From Rubrivivax gelatinosus (GTDB lineage Bacteria; Pseudomonadota; Gammaproteobacteria; Burkholderiales; Burkholderiaceae_C): 64,000 nucleotides of DNA. The stretch lies in NCBI RefSeq assembly GCF_004340905.1, contig NZ_SLXD01000007.1, positions 186,001 to 250,000 of the forward strand, written 5' to 3'. Position numbers and translations under genes: made by a program. Positions 1 through 9,161 of this stretch are shown here, in pieces. The notes beneath the pieces were generated by a model. That model saw only the letters and a list, made by a program, of their open reading frames with translations, made no database searches and was not told the DNA's origin. Positions within the stretch are counted from its first letter, which is position 1, and every line of letters starts with the position of its first letter.

Positions 1-453
1 GGCACGCCGCACCATGGCGCGCTGCTCGAGCGTGCCGGGCATCTGGTCGACGGGGTGCTCGGCGTCAGCCCCTACCTGGCGCCGTTCGCGCGCGTGCTGG
101 GCGTGCGCAGCGCCGGCATCAACGACCTGCGCTGGGGCCATGTGCGCGACGAGGACTGGTGTGGCCACGGCCCCGACGGCCCGGCCCGCGACCACCGCGT
201 GCCCACGCCGCTGCCCGCCGGCGTGCCGGTCTACCTGGTCGCGGCGACGACGGTCGCCGAGCCGCGTGGCCTGCGCCACGCGCTCGTCGGCGACGGGCTG
301 GTGACGGTGGCCAGCGCCTGGGGCGAGCACCGCGACCCGGCGCGTGCGCTGGCCGTGCCGGCGAGCCGCAAGCGCCTGGTCACCCAGGCCGGCCACTGGG
401 ACCTGCTGAACCGCGCCGAGGTCACCGAGGCGCTGTGCGGCTGGCTGGCCTGA
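1..453 (+). CDS. alpha/beta hydrolase (PGAP1/lipase-like), C-terminal part
   Basis: The reading frame is open from base 1 and ends at TGA 451-453, so the start lies upstream of the window. The visible 150 residues begin with a GTPHHGALL stretch, which in PGAP1-like esterases and lipases follows the nucleophile elbow, and end with a GHWDLL segment that probably carries the catalytic His. The nucleophile Ser is outside the window. These proteins hydrolyse ester or lipid bonds; the substrate cannot be told. The gene is convergent with the MFS exporter gene, only 6 bases away, with no obvious terminator between them. Confidence 0.75.
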   Translation, partial: GTPHHGALLERAGHLVDGVLGVSPYLAPFARVLGVRSAGINDLRWGHVRDEDWCGHGPDGPARDHRVPTPLPAGVPVYLVAATTVAEPRGLRHALVGDGLVTVASAWGEHRDPARALAVPASRKRLVTQAGHWDLLNRAEVTEALCGWLA

Positions 454-459
454 GCGGCC

Positions 460-1728
460 TCAGCGCGCGGCGCGTGCCGGCGCGGCGACGAGTTCGTCGC
501 GTTCGGCCAGCGCCGGGAACAGCCTGAACCAGGCCGCGGCGACGAGCAGCGTGCCGACGCCGCCCAGCACCACCGAGCCCACCGGCCCGAGCAGCGCCGC
601 CGTCGCGCCCGACTCGAACTCGCCGAGCTGGTTGGACGCGCCGATGAAGATCGAGTTGACGGCGCTGACGCGCCCGCGCATCTCGTCGGGCGTCTCCAGC
701 TGCACCAGGGTCTGGCGGATGACGACGCTGATCATGTCGGCGGCGCCGCTGATGCCGAGCGCGCCCAGCGACAGCCAGAACGAGGTCGACAGCCCGAACA
801 CGAGCTGCGCGACGCCGTAGACCGCGACCGCGCCGAGCAGCACGCGCCCGGTGCGCCGGCGCACCGGCCAGCGTGTCAGCAGGATGGACATCAACAGCGC
901 GCCGACTGCCGGCGCGCTGCGCAGCAGCCCCAGGCCCCAGGGGCCGACGTGCAGGATGTCCTTGGCGAACATGGGCAGCAGCGCCGTCGCGCCGCCCAGC
1001 AGCACCGCGAACAGGTCCAGCGAGATCGCGCCCAGCACCGGTTTCTTCTGCCAGACGAAACGCACGCCGGCGAGCAGCGTCTCGCGCGTCACCGGCGTGG
1101 CCGGCGGCGGTGCGTGTTCGTAGCGCACCGCCAGCGCCAGCGCCGTGCCCAGGCCGAACAGCGCCGCGCAGGCGGCGTAGACCGCCGCCGCGCCGGCGAC
1201 GTAGACCACGCCGCCGATGGCCGGGCCGGCGATGATCGCCGCCTGCATGCCGGCCGACGAGAAGGCCAGCGCGCGCGGCAGCAGCACCGGCGGCACCAGC
1301 GAGGGCACCAGCGCCTGCTGCGCCGGCATCTGGAAGGCCCGCACCACGCCTAGCGCGATCGACACGCCCAGCAGCAGTTCGCGGCTGGCCCAGTCGCCGG
1401 CGCTGGCCAGCCACAGCAGCGCCGAGACCGCCGCCGTCGCGCCCAGGCTGGCCGCGAGGATGCGGCCGCGGTGCACGCGGTCGATCAGCTGCCCGGCCGG
1501 CAGCGCCAGCAGCATCGCCGGCGCGAACTGCAGCAGGCCCACGAGCCCCAGGTCCCAGGCCGATCCGGTGAGGTCGTACATCTGCCAGCCCACCGCGACC
1601 ATGGCCATCTGGCCGGCGGCGGTGCCGGCGAGGCGGGCGAACCAGAACAGGACGAAGCCGCGATGGGCGAACAGGGAGTCGGGGGCGGGCGGCAACGGAC
1701 TGCGGGAATTCGGTGAAAACGTGACCAT
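460..1728 (-). CDS. MFS transporter, EntS-like exporter family
   Basis: A 422-residue inner-membrane protein with about twelve hydrophobic segments, typical MFS length. The N-terminal half has an FWFARLAGTAAGQM segment and the loop AGQLIDRVHRGR, the MFS motif A region. The overall pattern resembles the MFS_3 (enterobactin exporter EntS-like) group, which exports small molecules by proton antiport. The substrate is unknown and no siderophore genes are adjacent. The start ATG at 1728 is the first in frame before the hydrophobic region. It is transcribed away from aroQ in the same direction as the exonuclease gene, 27 bases downstream of that gene's stop. Confidence 0.85.
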   Translation of the reverse strand: MVTFSPNSRSPLPPAPDSLFAHRGFVLFWFARLAGTAAGQMAMVAVGWQMYDLTGSAWDLGLVGLLQFAPAMLLALPAGQLIDRVHRGRILAASLGATAAVSALLWLASAGDWASRELLLGVSIALGVVRAFQMPAQQALVPSLVPPVLLPRALAFSSAGMQAAIIAGPAIGGVVYVAGAAAVYAACAALFGLGTALALAVRYEHAPPPATPVTRETLLAGVRFVWQKKPVLGAISLDLFAVLLGGATALLPMFAKDILHVGPWGLGLLRSAPAVGALLMSILLTRWPVRRRTGRVLLGAVAVYGVAQLVFGLSTSFWLSLGALGISGAADMISVVIRQTLVQLETPDEMRGRVSAVNSIFIGASNQLGEFESGATAALLGPVGSVVLGGVGTLLVAAAWFRLFPALAERDELVAAPARAAR

Positions 1729-1755
1729 AGCACCCGGGTCGCGGCCCGGGCCCGA

Positions 1756-2283
1756 TCAGCTGGAGCCCTGGCGCGATGCACGCAGCCGGCCCAGCGCGAT
1801 CTGCAGCGCCCGGGCGTCGCTGCTGGCGCGGTGCCGCGCCAGGCCCAGCTCGCCGATGACGCCGCGACGCGCGTCGCCCAGCCGCGCCAGCGTGTCCTCG
1901 TCGAGCAGCCGTGCCACGGTCTCCAGACGGAACGACGGATGCACGCCCGCTTCCTCGAACAGCGCGCCGAGCCAGGCGTAGTCGTGCGCCCAGCCGTCGC
2001 AGTAGACGGTGCGCCCGGCGAGGTCGACGTTGAGCATCGCCGCGACCTCGGCCGCCGGGCGGCCGCAGCGTTCCAGCGTCTCGCGCGCGATGCCGTGCAC
2101 GCCGGCGGCGCGTTCGTCCCAGTGCGTCCAGCCGGCGGCCGGACGGATCAGCGTGCAGCGCGCGCGGCCGTCGGGCAGCACGTAGCCGACTTCGATCGGG
2201 TAGCTCGCACGCCCGAAGCCCGAGGCCTCGACGTCGAGCACGCAGGGCAGCGGCTCGCCGGGCGTGGCAGGGGCGGGTGTCAT
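1756..2283 (-). CDS. 3'-5' exonuclease, DEDDh family (RNase T/DnaQ-like fold)
   Basis: A 175-residue protein with the three exonuclease motifs in order: Exo I DVEASGFG (Asp-x-Glu), Exo II around YCDGWAHDYAWL, and Exo III HRASSDARAL with the His-x4-Asp spacing of DEDDh nucleases. These enzymes remove 3'-terminal nucleotides from DNA or RNA with two metal ions. It is short and lacks other domains, so it is not a full DnaQ epsilon subunit. The ATG at 2283 begins just before the Pro-rich leader. It lies back to back with aroQ, 48 bases apart, so both promoters sit in that gap. Confidence 0.82.
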   Translation of the reverse strand: MTPAPATPGEPLPCVLDVEASGFGRASYPIEVGYVLPDGRARCTLIRPAAGWTHWDERAAGVHGIARETLERCGRPAAEVAAMLNVDLAGRTVYCDGWAHDYAWLGALFEEAGVHPSFRLETVARLLDEDTLARLGDARRGVIGELGLARHRASSDARALQIALGRLRASRQGSS

Positions 2284-2319
2284 GCGCGGGCACAGGCAAG
2301 GATCGGGCCGGCCTGCGGT

Positions 2320-2325
2320 TAGGAT
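2320..2325 (+). promoter_or_regulatory. -10-like hexamer for aroQ (leaderless type)
   Basis: TAGGAT ends 6 bases before the aroQ ATG and no Shine-Dalgarno sequence lies between. A start of transcription about 7 bases downstream of the hexamer would coincide with the start codon. No good -35 element is visible. This is a sequence-based guess. Confidence 0.45.
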
Positions 2326-2331
2326 CGCGCC

Positions 2332-2784
2332 ATGTCCAAGATCCTCGTCCTCAACGGCCCGAACCTGAACCTTCTCGGCCAGCGCGAGCCCGAGGTCTAC
2401 GGCCGCACGACGCTGGCCGACGTCGAGGCGCTGTGCCGCGACGCGGGTGCCCGGCTGGGGGTCGAGGTCGAGTGCCGCCAGAGCAACCACGAAGGCGTGC
2501 TGATCGATGCGCTGCACGAGGCCGGCCGCGCCGTGAAGGCCGGTGCGCTGCTGGGCGTGGTGTTCAATCCGGGTGCCTACACCCACACCTCGGTGGCGCT
2601 GTTCGACGCCATCAAGGGCGCCGAGCTGCCGGTCGTCGAGGTGCACATCTCCAACGTGCACGCGCGCGAGGCCTTCCGCCACCACAGCTACGTCTCGCCG
2701 GCGGCCGCCGGCATCGTCGTCGGTTTCGGCGTCGATGGCTACCGGCTCGCCATCGAAGGCCTGGTGCATCAGCGCCGCGGCTGA
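2332..2784 (+). CDS. aroQ: type II 3-dehydroquinate dehydratase
   Basis: A 150-residue protein, the normal size of the type II enzyme. It dehydrates 3-dehydroquinate to 3-dehydroshikimate in the cytosolic shikimate pathway, usually as a dodecamer. The NGPNLNLLG start, catalytic Tyr23 in EVYGR, the NPGAYTHTS loop, His105 in EVHISN and the AREAFRHHS lid-region arginines are all present. It stands alone on the plus strand, back to back with the exonuclease gene. A TAGGAT hexamer ends 6 bases before the ATG and there is no ribosome binding site, so the messenger may be leaderless. Confidence 0.97.
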   Translation: MSKILVLNGPNLNLLGQREPEVYGRTTLADVEALCRDAGARLGVEVECRQSNHEGVLIDALHEAGRAVKAGALLGVVFNPGAYTHTSVALFDAIKGAELPVVEVHISNVHAREAFRHHSYVSPAAAGIVVGFGVDGYRLAIEGLVHQRRG

Positions 2785-2876
2785 GGCGCCGCGCCCGCCC
2801 CGTGGCGGGTGTCCCCGGCCAGCAGGGATGATGTGCTTGGCCGACAATCCGTTTCCGCCAGACGACTGGACCCCCG

Positions 2877-4388
2877 ATGTCCCGACCGATTTCCCTGACG
2901 CCCGAGCGCCTGCGTGGCATGCGCCGTGGCATCGAGAAGGAAAGCCTGCGCGCCGACCGCCACGGCGCGCTGGCGATGACGCCGCACCCCGAAGCGCTGG
3001 GGTCGGCACTGACGCACCCGCACATCACCACCGACTTCAGCGAATCGCAGCTGGAGCTGATCACCGGCGTGCACGCCGGCGTCGAGGACTGCCTGGACGA
3101 GCTGCGCCGCGTGCACCAGTTCGTCTACCGCGCGCTCGGCGACGACGTGCTCTGGGTCGCCAGCATGCCGTGCCGGCTGCCGGCCGACGAGAACATCCCG
3201 ATCGGCCGCTACGGTTCGTCCAACGTCGGCCGCGCCAAGAGCGTCTACCGCATGGGCCTGGGCCTGCGGTACGGCCGGCGCATGCAGACGATCTCGGGCA
3301 TCCACTACAACTGGTCGCTGCCCGGGCTGGGTGACGACGACTACTTCGCGCTGATCCGCAACTTCCGCCGCCACTCCTTCCTGCTGCTGCTGCTGTTCGG
3401 CGCCTCGCCGGCGCTGGGCGCGTGTTTCGTCGAGGGCCGCGATCACGGCCTGGAGCCGCTGGGCCCGGGCTCGCTGCACCTGCCGCACGCGACCTCGCTG
3501 CGCATGGGCCGGCTGGGCTACCAGAGCGACGCCCAGGCCTCGATCTCGGCCAGCTACAACAGCCTGGAGAGCTATGCCGCGTCGCTGCACGAGGCCTTGA
3601 CGCGGCCCTACCCGGCCTATGAGGCCGTCGGCGTGCGCAACCCCGGCGGCGAGTACAACCAGCTCGCGACGACGCTGCTGCAGATCGAGAACGAGTTCTA
3701 CGGGACGATCCGCCCGAAGCGCACGATCCTCGCGGGCGAGCGCCCGCTGCACGCGCTGCGCGCGCGCGGCGTCGAGTACGTCGAGGTGCGCTGCATGGAT
3801 CTCGACCCCTTCGAACCGCTGGGCATCGGCGAGGCGACGATGCGTTTCATCGACGTCTTCCTGCTGCACTGCCTGACGAGCGCCAGCCCCGAGGACACCC
3901 CCGAGGAGATCGCCGAGCTCAAGCGCAACCAGAACCTCGTCGCCACCGCCGGCCGCCAGCCGGGGCTGCGGCTGGAGCGCGGCGGCCGTTCGGTGGCGCT
4001 GGCCGACTGGGCCGCCGAGATCGTCGCCGGCTGCCTGCCGCTGGCGCACCAGGCGGACGCGGTGCTCGGCGGCGATGCCTACGCACGGGCCGTCGCCCAG
4101 GCCGACGAGCGCCTGCGCTGGCTGCAGACGACGCCGTCGGCGCGTGTGCTGGCGGCCGCCCGCTCGGACTTCGGCGGTTCGTTCTGCGACTTCGTGCTCG
4201 CCCAGTCGGAGCAGACCAAGGGTGCGCTGCGTGCGCTGCCGTTCGCCGCCGAGACCGAAGCCGCGTTCCGCGCCGAGGCCCTGGCTTCGCTGCAGGAGCA
4301 GCGCCGCATCGAGGCCGCCGACACGCTGTCCTTCGAGGACTACCGCGTCGAGTACCTGTCGCCCGGGCGGCTGAGTGTCGCCGGCTGA
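2877..4388 (+). CDS. gshA: glutamate--cysteine ligase
   Basis: A 503-residue enzyme of the E. coli GshA type, which joins L-glutamate and L-cysteine using ATP as the first step of glutathione synthesis. The N-terminus has RRGIEKESLR, and further on SESQLELITG and the SLESYAASLHEALTRPYP block are characteristic of this group. Length matches the family. The ATG at 2877 gives an N-terminus aligned with family members; an in-phase alternative is not needed. A GACAAT hexamer at 2843 could be the -10 of its promoter, giving a leader of about 25 bases. It converges with crcB 12 bases further on. Confidence 0.95.
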   Translation: MSRPISLTPERLRGMRRGIEKESLRADRHGALAMTPHPEALGSALTHPHITTDFSESQLELITGVHAGVEDCLDELRRVHQFVYRALGDDVLWVASMPCRLPADENIPIGRYGSSNVGRAKSVYRMGLGLRYGRRMQTISGIHYNWSLPGLGDDDYFALIRNFRRHSFLLLLLFGASPALGACFVEGRDHGLEPLGPGSLHLPHATSLRMGRLGYQSDAQASISASYNSLESYAASLHEALTRPYPAYEAVGVRNPGGEYNQLATTLLQIENEFYGTIRPKRTILAGERPLHALRARGVEYVEVRCMDLDPFEPLGIGEATMRFIDVFLLHCLTSASPEDTPEEIAELKRNQNLVATAGRQPGLRLERGGRSVALADWAAEIVAGCLPLAHQADAVLGGDAYARAVAQADERLRWLQTTPSARVLAAARSDFGGSFCDFVLAQSEQTKGALRALPFAAETEAAFRAEALASLQEQRRIEAADTLSFEDYRVEYLSPGRLSVAG

Positions 4389-4400
4389 GCGGGCGCTTCT

Positions 4401-4784
4401 TCAGGCGCGGCGCAGCGCCTCGTAGGTGGCGAAGCCGCCCAGCGTCATCAGCACCGAGCCGAGCACGTGCACCGCCACCGTCGCGCCGGCCCAGGCCAGC
4501 CGGCCCTGCTGCAGCAGCACGACGACCTCGGCCGAGAAGGTCGAGAAGGTGGTCAGGCCGCCGAGGAAGCCGGTGACCGCGAACAGCCGCCACTCCGGCG
4601 CCAGCGTCACGTGGTGGGCGAACAGCGCCAGCGCGACGCCGATCAGGTAGCCGCCGATCAGGTTGGCCGCCAGCGTGCCCGGCGGCAGCGTCGGGAACAG
4701 GCCGTTGAGCGCCAGTCCCAGCCACCAGCGCAGCAACGCGCCGAGCGCGGCGCCGAGCGCGATCGCGAACATCGAACCGATCAT
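4401..4784 (-). CDS. crcB: fluoride ion channel CrcB
   Basis: About 127 residues with four membrane segments, the normal size of CrcB/Fluc dimeric fluoride exporters of the inner membrane. The [12 protein letters not shown] motif and the N-terminal GALLRWWLG are diagnostic. A start at ATG 4772 (123 residues) is equally possible; the longer reading frame continues upstream but its extra residues are not family-like. A GATAAT hexamer on the minus strand at 4818-4823 is a plausible -10. The space upstream is far too short to hold a fluoride riboswitch of the usual kind and none was recognised. Confidence 0.92.
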   Translation of the reverse strand: MIGSMFAIALGAALGALLRWWLGLALNGLFPTLPPGTLAANLIGGYLIGVALALFAHHVTLAPEWRLFAVTGFLGGLTTFSTFSAEVVVLLQQGRLAWAGATVAVHVLGSVLMTLGGFATYEALRRA

Positions 4785-4909
4785 CGGCGGAGCAGGGCAG
4801 GCGCGGGCATGGCGCCGCATTATCGGTGTGTGCCCCACGCGCAGCGTCGCGGCGCTTCGGTACCATCGCCGCCGAATCAACTCTGACCTCTCCCCGAGAG
4901 GAATCCACC

Positions 4910-5725
4910 ATGGCAATGGACGTCGTCGACTTCGAGATCAAGGGCTCGGAGATGCAGTTCGTCGAGATCGAGCTCGATCCGGGCGAGGCTGCGGTCGGCG
5001 AAGCCGGCAGCATGATGTTCATGGATGCCGGCATCACGATGGACACGGTGTTCGGCGACGGCCGCCAGAACGCCGGTGGCGGCCTGTTCGGCAAGCTGCT
5101 GTCGGCCGGCAAGCGCCTGGTCACCGGCGAGTCGCTGTTCACCACCGTCTACACCAACCAGGGCGCCGGCAAGCAGCGCGTGGCCTTCGCCGCACCCTAC
5201 CCGGGCAAGATCCTGCCGATGGACCTGTCGAAGATGGGCGGCACGCTGATCTGCCAGAAGGACGCCTTCCTCTGCGCCGCGCGTGGCGTGTCGCTGGGCA
5301 TCGCGCTGCAGCAGAGGCTGTCGACCGGCTTCTTCGGCGGCGAAGGTTTCATCATGCAGCGCCTGGACGGCGACGGTCTGGCCTTCGTGCACGCCGGCGG
5401 CACCGTCGTGCGCCGCGAGCTGCAGGCCGGGCAGACGCTGCTCGTCGACACCGGCTGCGTCGTCGCCTACACGCCGGGCGTGGACTTCGAGATCCAGTAC
5501 GTCGGCAAGATCAAGACCGCGCTGTTCGGCGGCGAGGGCCTGTTCCTGGCCAAGATGACCGGCCCGGGCACCGTCTGGCTGCAGAGCCTGCCGTTCTCGC
5601 GCCTGGCCTCGCGCATCTTCGCCGCGGCGCCGCAGCGCGGCGGCTCGCGCGAGGAAGGCTCGGTGCTGCCCTTTGCCGCCGCCGGGGGCGTGCTCGGCGG
5701 CATCTTCGGCGGCGACGAGGAGTAA
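4910..5725 (+). CDS. TIGR00266/AIM24 family protein
   Basis: A 271-residue cytosolic protein of the AIM24-like family (TIGR00266 group), a beta-rich double-sided fold. Its biochemical role is not established. Visible family traits are the repeated Gly-rich strands, the early EAGSMMFMD segment, a Gly-rich [11 protein letters not shown] region and a Gly-rich C-terminus ending GGIFGGDEE. The start is fixed by a GAGAGGA ribosome binding site 7 bases before ATG 4910; the frame is open further upstream but without such a site. It lies 43 bases ahead of the EI24-type membrane gene and may be co-transcribed with it. Confidence 0.88.
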   Translation: MAMDVVDFEIKGSEMQFVEIELDPGEAAVGEAGSMMFMDAGITMDTVFGDGRQNAGGGLFGKLLSAGKRLVTGESLFTTVYTNQGAGKQRVAFAAPYPGKILPMDLSKMGGTLICQKDAFLCAARGVSLGIALQQRLSTGFFGGEGFIMQRLDGDGLAFVHAGGTVVRRELQAGQTLLVDTGCVVAYTPGVDFEIQYVGKIKTALFGGEGLFLAKMTGPGTVWLQSLPFSRLASRIFAAAPQRGGSREEGSVLPFAAAGGVLGGIFGGDEE

Positions 5726-5768
5726 CGGCGGTGCAGCCGCGTCCGTCCACCGACTCCCGGGCCGCCCG

Positions 5769-6632
5769 ATGACGCGGCTGCTCGACGCCTTCTGGCGCGC
5801 CGCGGCCTACTGCCTGCATCCGCGCGTCATCCTCTGGTCGCTGCTGCCGCTGCTGGTCGCCGGCGGCGCGGCCGGCTTCGCCGGCTGGGCGTTCTGGGAG
5901 CCTTCGGTCGACGCGGTGCGCGCCACGCTGGAGCAGTGGGCGCTGGTGTCGGCGGCGCTGAGCTGGCTGGACTCGGTGGGCGGCCAGGGGCTGCACGCGC
6001 TGGTGGCGCCGCTGGTCGTCGTCGCGCTGGCGGTGCCCGCGCTGATCGTCGCGACGCTGCTGCTGGTGGCGCTGCTGGTGACGCCGGCGATCGTCGACCT
6101 GGTCGCGGCGCGGCGTTTCCCGGCGCTGGAGCGCCGCCGCGGCGGGCGCTGGTGGCAGGGGCTGGCGTGGTCGCTGTGGGCCACGCTGGTCGCCGTCATC
6201 GCGCTGCTGCTGAGCCTGCCGCTGTGGCTGGTGCCGCTGGTGGCACTGGTGCTGCCGCCGCTGATCTGGGGCTGGCTGACCTACCGCGTCTACACCTTCG
6301 ACGTGCTGGCCACGCACGCCGACGCCGACGAGCGCCGCCGCATCATGGCCGAGCAGCGCTGGCCGCTGCTGGCCATCGGCGTCATCTGCGGCTACCTGGG
6401 CGCGGCGCCGACGCTGCTGTGGGCGGTGAGCGCGGCGACGCTGATCCTGGCGCCGGTGCTGATCGTCGCCTCGGTCTGGCTGTACACCCTGGTCTTCGCG
6501 TTCGCGTCGGCCTGGTTCGCGCACTTCGCGCTCGATGCACTCGATCGCCTGCGCCGCGAAGCCCTGGCCGACGACCTGCCGGTGGTCGAGCCGCCGGTGC
6601 CCGTGACCCTCGAACCGCTGCCACCGCCATGA
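5769..6632 (+). CDS. EI24 domain-containing membrane protein
   Basis: A 287-residue integral membrane protein. The sequence has an amphipathic start (LLDAFWRAAAYCLHPRVI), five to six long hydrophobic segments, and a WGWLTYRVYTFDVLA segment followed by a charged HADADERRR loop, which together match the EI24/CysZ-like family common in Burkholderiales. CysZ proteins import sulfate, but the function of this branch is not known. The stop overlaps the next ATG by four bases (ATGA at 6629), so its translation is coupled to the molybdopterin-binding protein. Confidence 0.85.
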   Translation: MTRLLDAFWRAAAYCLHPRVILWSLLPLLVAGGAAGFAGWAFWEPSVDAVRATLEQWALVSAALSWLDSVGGQGLHALVAPLVVVALAVPALIVATLLLVALLVTPAIVDLVAARRFPALERRRGGRWWQGLAWSLWATLVAVIALLLSLPLWLVPLVALVLPPLIWGWLTYRVYTFDVLATHADADERRRIMAEQRWPLLAIGVICGYLGAAPTLLWAVSAATLILAPVLIVASVWLYTLVFAFASAWFAHFALDALDRLRREALADDLPVVEPPVPVTLEPLPPP

Positions 6633-7423
6633 ACATCGGCACCGTCATCATCGGCGACGAGATCCTCTCCGGAAAACGTCGCGACCAGCACCTGGCCAAG
6701 CTGATCGAGATGCTGGCCGCGCGCGGGCTGACGCTCTCGTGGGCGCGCTACGTCGGCGACGAGCGCGCGCGCATCAGCGAGACGCTGGCCCAGGCCTTCG
6801 CCAGCGGCGATCTGGTGTTCTCCTTCGGCGGCATCGGCGCCACGCCCGACGACCACACGCGCCAGGCCGCGGCCGACGCGCTGGGCGTGCCGTTGTCGCT
6901 GCACCCCGAGGCGCGCGACCTGATCCTCTCGCGCATCCGCGAGATGGCCGCCGAGCAGGGCGAGCCCTACGAGCCCGACCGGCCGGACAACGCGCGCCGG
7001 CTGCACATGGGCGTGTTTCCGGCCGGTGCGTCCATCATTCCCAATCCGTACAACAAGATCCCCGGCTTCTCGGTCGGCCACGTGCACTTCGTGCCCGGGT
7101 TCCCGGTGATGGCCTGGCCGATGGTCGAGGCGGTGTTGGACGGCCGCTACGCCCACCTGCACCAGGATGCGGCGCCGCGCGAACGTTCGGTGCTCGTCTT
7201 CGGGTCGATGGAGTCGACGCTGACGCCGTTGATGGAAGAGATCGAGACCCGTTTCGCGCCGGTCAAGGTTTTCAGCCTGCCCAGCGTCGATCACCCTCGG
7301 CACGGCCGCCATATCGAGCTGGGCGTCAAGGGCCGCGGCGAACTCGTCGACGCCGCCTATCTGGCCTTGCGGGACGGCGCCGCCGCGCTCGGCGCCCGCC
7401 TGGGCGACGAATTGGTGCGTTGA
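6629..7423 (+). CDS. molybdopterin-binding (MoCF/CinA-like) domain protein
   Basis: A 264-residue protein with the MoeA/MogA-type fold. It starts with the GTVIIGDEILSGKR motif and contains the FGGIGATPDDHTRQ segment, which corresponds to the GGTG-type loop of competence/damage-inducible protein A (CinA) N-terminal domains. The CinA C-terminal amidase domain is absent. Related stand-alone proteins are annotated as molybdopterin-binding or pyrophosphatase-like; the substrate here is unproven. The start overlaps the stop of the EI24-type gene. The glnA control region begins directly after its stop. Confidence 0.85.
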   Translation: MNIGTVIIGDEILSGKRRDQHLAKLIEMLAARGLTLSWARYVGDERARISETLAQAFASGDLVFSFGGIGATPDDHTRQAAADALGVPLSLHPEARDLILSRIREMAAEQGEPYEPDRPDNARRLHMGVFPAGASIIPNPYNKIPGFSVGHVHFVPGFPVMAWPMVEAVLDGRYAHLHQDAAPRERSVLVFGSMESTLTPLMEEIETRFAPVKVFSLPSVDHPRHGRHIELGVKGRGELVDAAYLALRDGAAALGARLGDELVR

Positions 7424-7435
7424 TGCACCGGAGCG

Positions 7436-7452
7436 TGCACCTCATTGGTGCT
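7436..7452 (+). promoter_or_regulatory. NtrC enhancer box upstream of glnA
   Basis: TGCACC, five bases, GGTGCT: a near-perfect match to the NtrC consensus TGCACC-N5-GGTGCA, about 90 bases upstream of the sigma-54 promoter, a normal distance for enhancer binding. A weaker half-matching site (CGCACC-N5-GGCATT) follows at 7459-7475. ntrB and ntrC lie downstream in the same block. Confidence 0.8.
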
Positions 7453-7542
7453 GCCATGCGCACCAAGCTGGCATTCGTTTCGCGCCGCCCGTGACAGGCG
7501 CGCGTGGCGCCTGCCTCGGGGTCCGGGCCGACTCTCTGCGGC

Positions 7543-7558
7543 TGGCACACCTTCTGCT
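7543..7558 (+). promoter_or_regulatory. sigma-54 (-24/-12) promoter of glnA
   Basis: TGGCACACCTTCTGCT has GG at 7544-7545 and GC at 7556-7557 with exactly ten bases between, the invariant spacing of RpoN promoters. The predicted transcription start is near 7569, leaving a leader of about 78 bases before glnA. Together with the NtrC box this supports nitrogen-limitation control. Confidence 0.8.
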
Positions 7559-7646
7559 ACATTGGGGCGCACCTTTCGGGGTAAGTACCGAGGGGTTGCC
7601 CCGATCAGACCAAACCCTTTCCACGAGCCCCCGCTAGGAGATCTGA

Positions 7647-9062
7647 ATGGCAAAGACCGTTGCCGACGTGATGAAGCTGGTGAAGGAGAACGAAGTCAAG
7701 TTCGTCGACTTCCGCTTCACCGACACCCGCGGCAAGGAACAGCACGTCTCGGTGCCCGTTTCCGCATTCGACGAAGACAAGTTCACCGCCGGTCATGCCT
7801 TCGATGGCTCCTCGATCGCCGGCTGGAAGGGCATCGAAGCGTCCGACATGCTGCTGATGCCGGACCCGAACAGCGCCAACATCGACCCGTTCTACGAAGA
7901 GCCGACGCTGATCCTGACCTGCGACGTGCTCGAGCCGGGTGACGGCAAGCCCTACGACCGCGACCCGCGTTCGCTGGCCAAGCGTGCCGAGGCCTACCTG
8001 AAGAGCAGCGGCCTGGGCGACACCGCCTTCTTCGGCCCCGAACCCGAGTTCTTCATCTTCGACCAGGTCCACTGGCATGTCGGCATGGACGGCAGCCACG
8101 TGAAGATCACGTCCGAAGAAGCCCCGTGGTCGACGAGCAAGGAGCTCGACGGCGGCAACATGGGCCACCGTCCGGCGGTCAAGGGCGGCTACTTCCCGGT
8201 GCCCCCGGTCGACAGCTTCCAGGACATGCGCTCGGAGATGTGCCTGATCCTCGAATCGCTGGGCATCCCGGTCGAAGTCCACCACCACGAAGTGGCGGCC
8301 CCGGGCCAGAACGAGATCGGCACCAAGTTCAGCACGCTCGTCGAGCGCGCGGACTGGCTGCAGCTGCAGAAGTACGTGATCCACAACGTCGCGCATGCCT
8401 ACGGCAAGACCGCGACCTTCATGCCCAAGCCCGTCGTCGGCGACAACGGCTCCGGCATGCACGTGCACCAGTCGGTCTGGAAGGACGGCAAGAACCTGTT
8501 CGCCGGCGACGGCTACGGCGGCCTGTCCGAGTTCGCGCTGTACTACATCGGCGGCATCATCAAGCACGCCCGTGCGCTGAACGCGATCACGAACCCGGGC
8601 ACCAACAGCTACAAGCGCCTGGTGCCGGGCTTCGAAGCGCCGGTCAAGCTGGCCTACTCGGCCCGCAACCGCTCGGCCTCGATCCGCATCCCGTTCGTCA
8701 GCAACCCGAAGGGCCGCCGCATCGAAGCGCGTTTCCCGGATCCGCTGATGAACCCGTACCTGGGTTTTGCCGCGCTGCTGATGGCCGGCCTGGACGGCGT
8801 CGAGAACAAGATCCACCCGGGCGAAGCCGCCACCAAGGATCTGTACCACCTGCCGCCGGAAGAAGACGCGAAGATCCCGACCGTCTGCCACAGCCTCGAC
8901 CAGGCTCTCGAGTACCTCGACAAGGACCGCGCCTTCCTGACCAAGGGCGGCGTGTTCACCGACGCGTACCTCGACGCCTACATCGACCTGAAGATGCAGG
9001 AAGTCACGCGCTTCCGCATGACGACCCATCCGGTCGAGTTCGACATGTACTACAGCATCTAA
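7647..9062 (+). CDS. glnA: type I glutamine synthetase
   Basis: A 471-residue dodecameric enzyme that makes glutamine from glutamate, ammonia and ATP. Visible signatures are FDGSSIAGW near residue 55, the ATP/metal segment with [12 protein letters not shown], the [16 protein letters not shown] block, [10 protein letters not shown] and the adenylylation site DLYHLPPEE with Tyr near residue 400, so activity is probably tuned by GlnE. A GGAG-type site lies before the ATG. Transcription is predicted from a sigma-54 promoter with an NtrC box. A strong hairpin follows the stop, so ntrB and ntrC receive reduced read-through. Confidence 0.99.
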   Translation: MAKTVADVMKLVKENEVKFVDFRFTDTRGKEQHVSVPVSAFDEDKFTAGHAFDGSSIAGWKGIEASDMLLMPDPNSANIDPFYEEPTLILTCDVLEPGDGKPYDRDPRSLAKRAEAYLKSSGLGDTAFFGPEPEFFIFDQVHWHVGMDGSHVKITSEEAPWSTSKELDGGNMGHRPAVKGGYFPVPPVDSFQDMRSEMCLILESLGIPVEVHHHEVAAPGQNEIGTKFSTLVERADWLQLQKYVIHNVAHAYGKTATFMPKPVVGDNGSGMHVHQSVWKDGKNLFAGDGYGGLSEFALYYIGGIIKHARALNAITNPGTNSYKRLVPGFEAPVKLAYSARNRSASIRIPFVSNPKGRRIEARFPDPLMNPYLGFAALLMAGLDGVENKIHPGEAATKDLYHLPPEEDAKIPTVCHSLDQALEYLDKDRAFLTKGGVFTDAYLDAYIDLKMQEVTRFRMTTHPVEFDMYYSI

Positions 9063-9093
9063 AGTCCGCCGGCGCTCGCGCGTCACGGTCTGC

Positions 9094-9122
9094 AGAAGGG
9101 ACGGCTCGCCGTCCCTTCTTCG
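9094..9122 (+). terminator. terminator after glnA
   Basis: An 11-bp perfect stem (AGAAGGGACGG pairing with CCGTCCCTTCT) around a CTCG loop, starting 32 bases after the glnA stop and followed by a short T-containing run. It separates glnA from the downstream DUF4124-ntrBC genes. Confidence 0.8.
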
Positions 9123-9161
9123 TTTCGGCGCGCCACAATCCACCGCACGGAGGTATCCCCC

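Noticed and set aside
4785-4909. Possible fluoride riboswitch between crcB and the AIM24-type gene
   Set aside because: Only about 40 bases of leader fit on the crcB side and no pseudoknot-forming conserved segments were seen.
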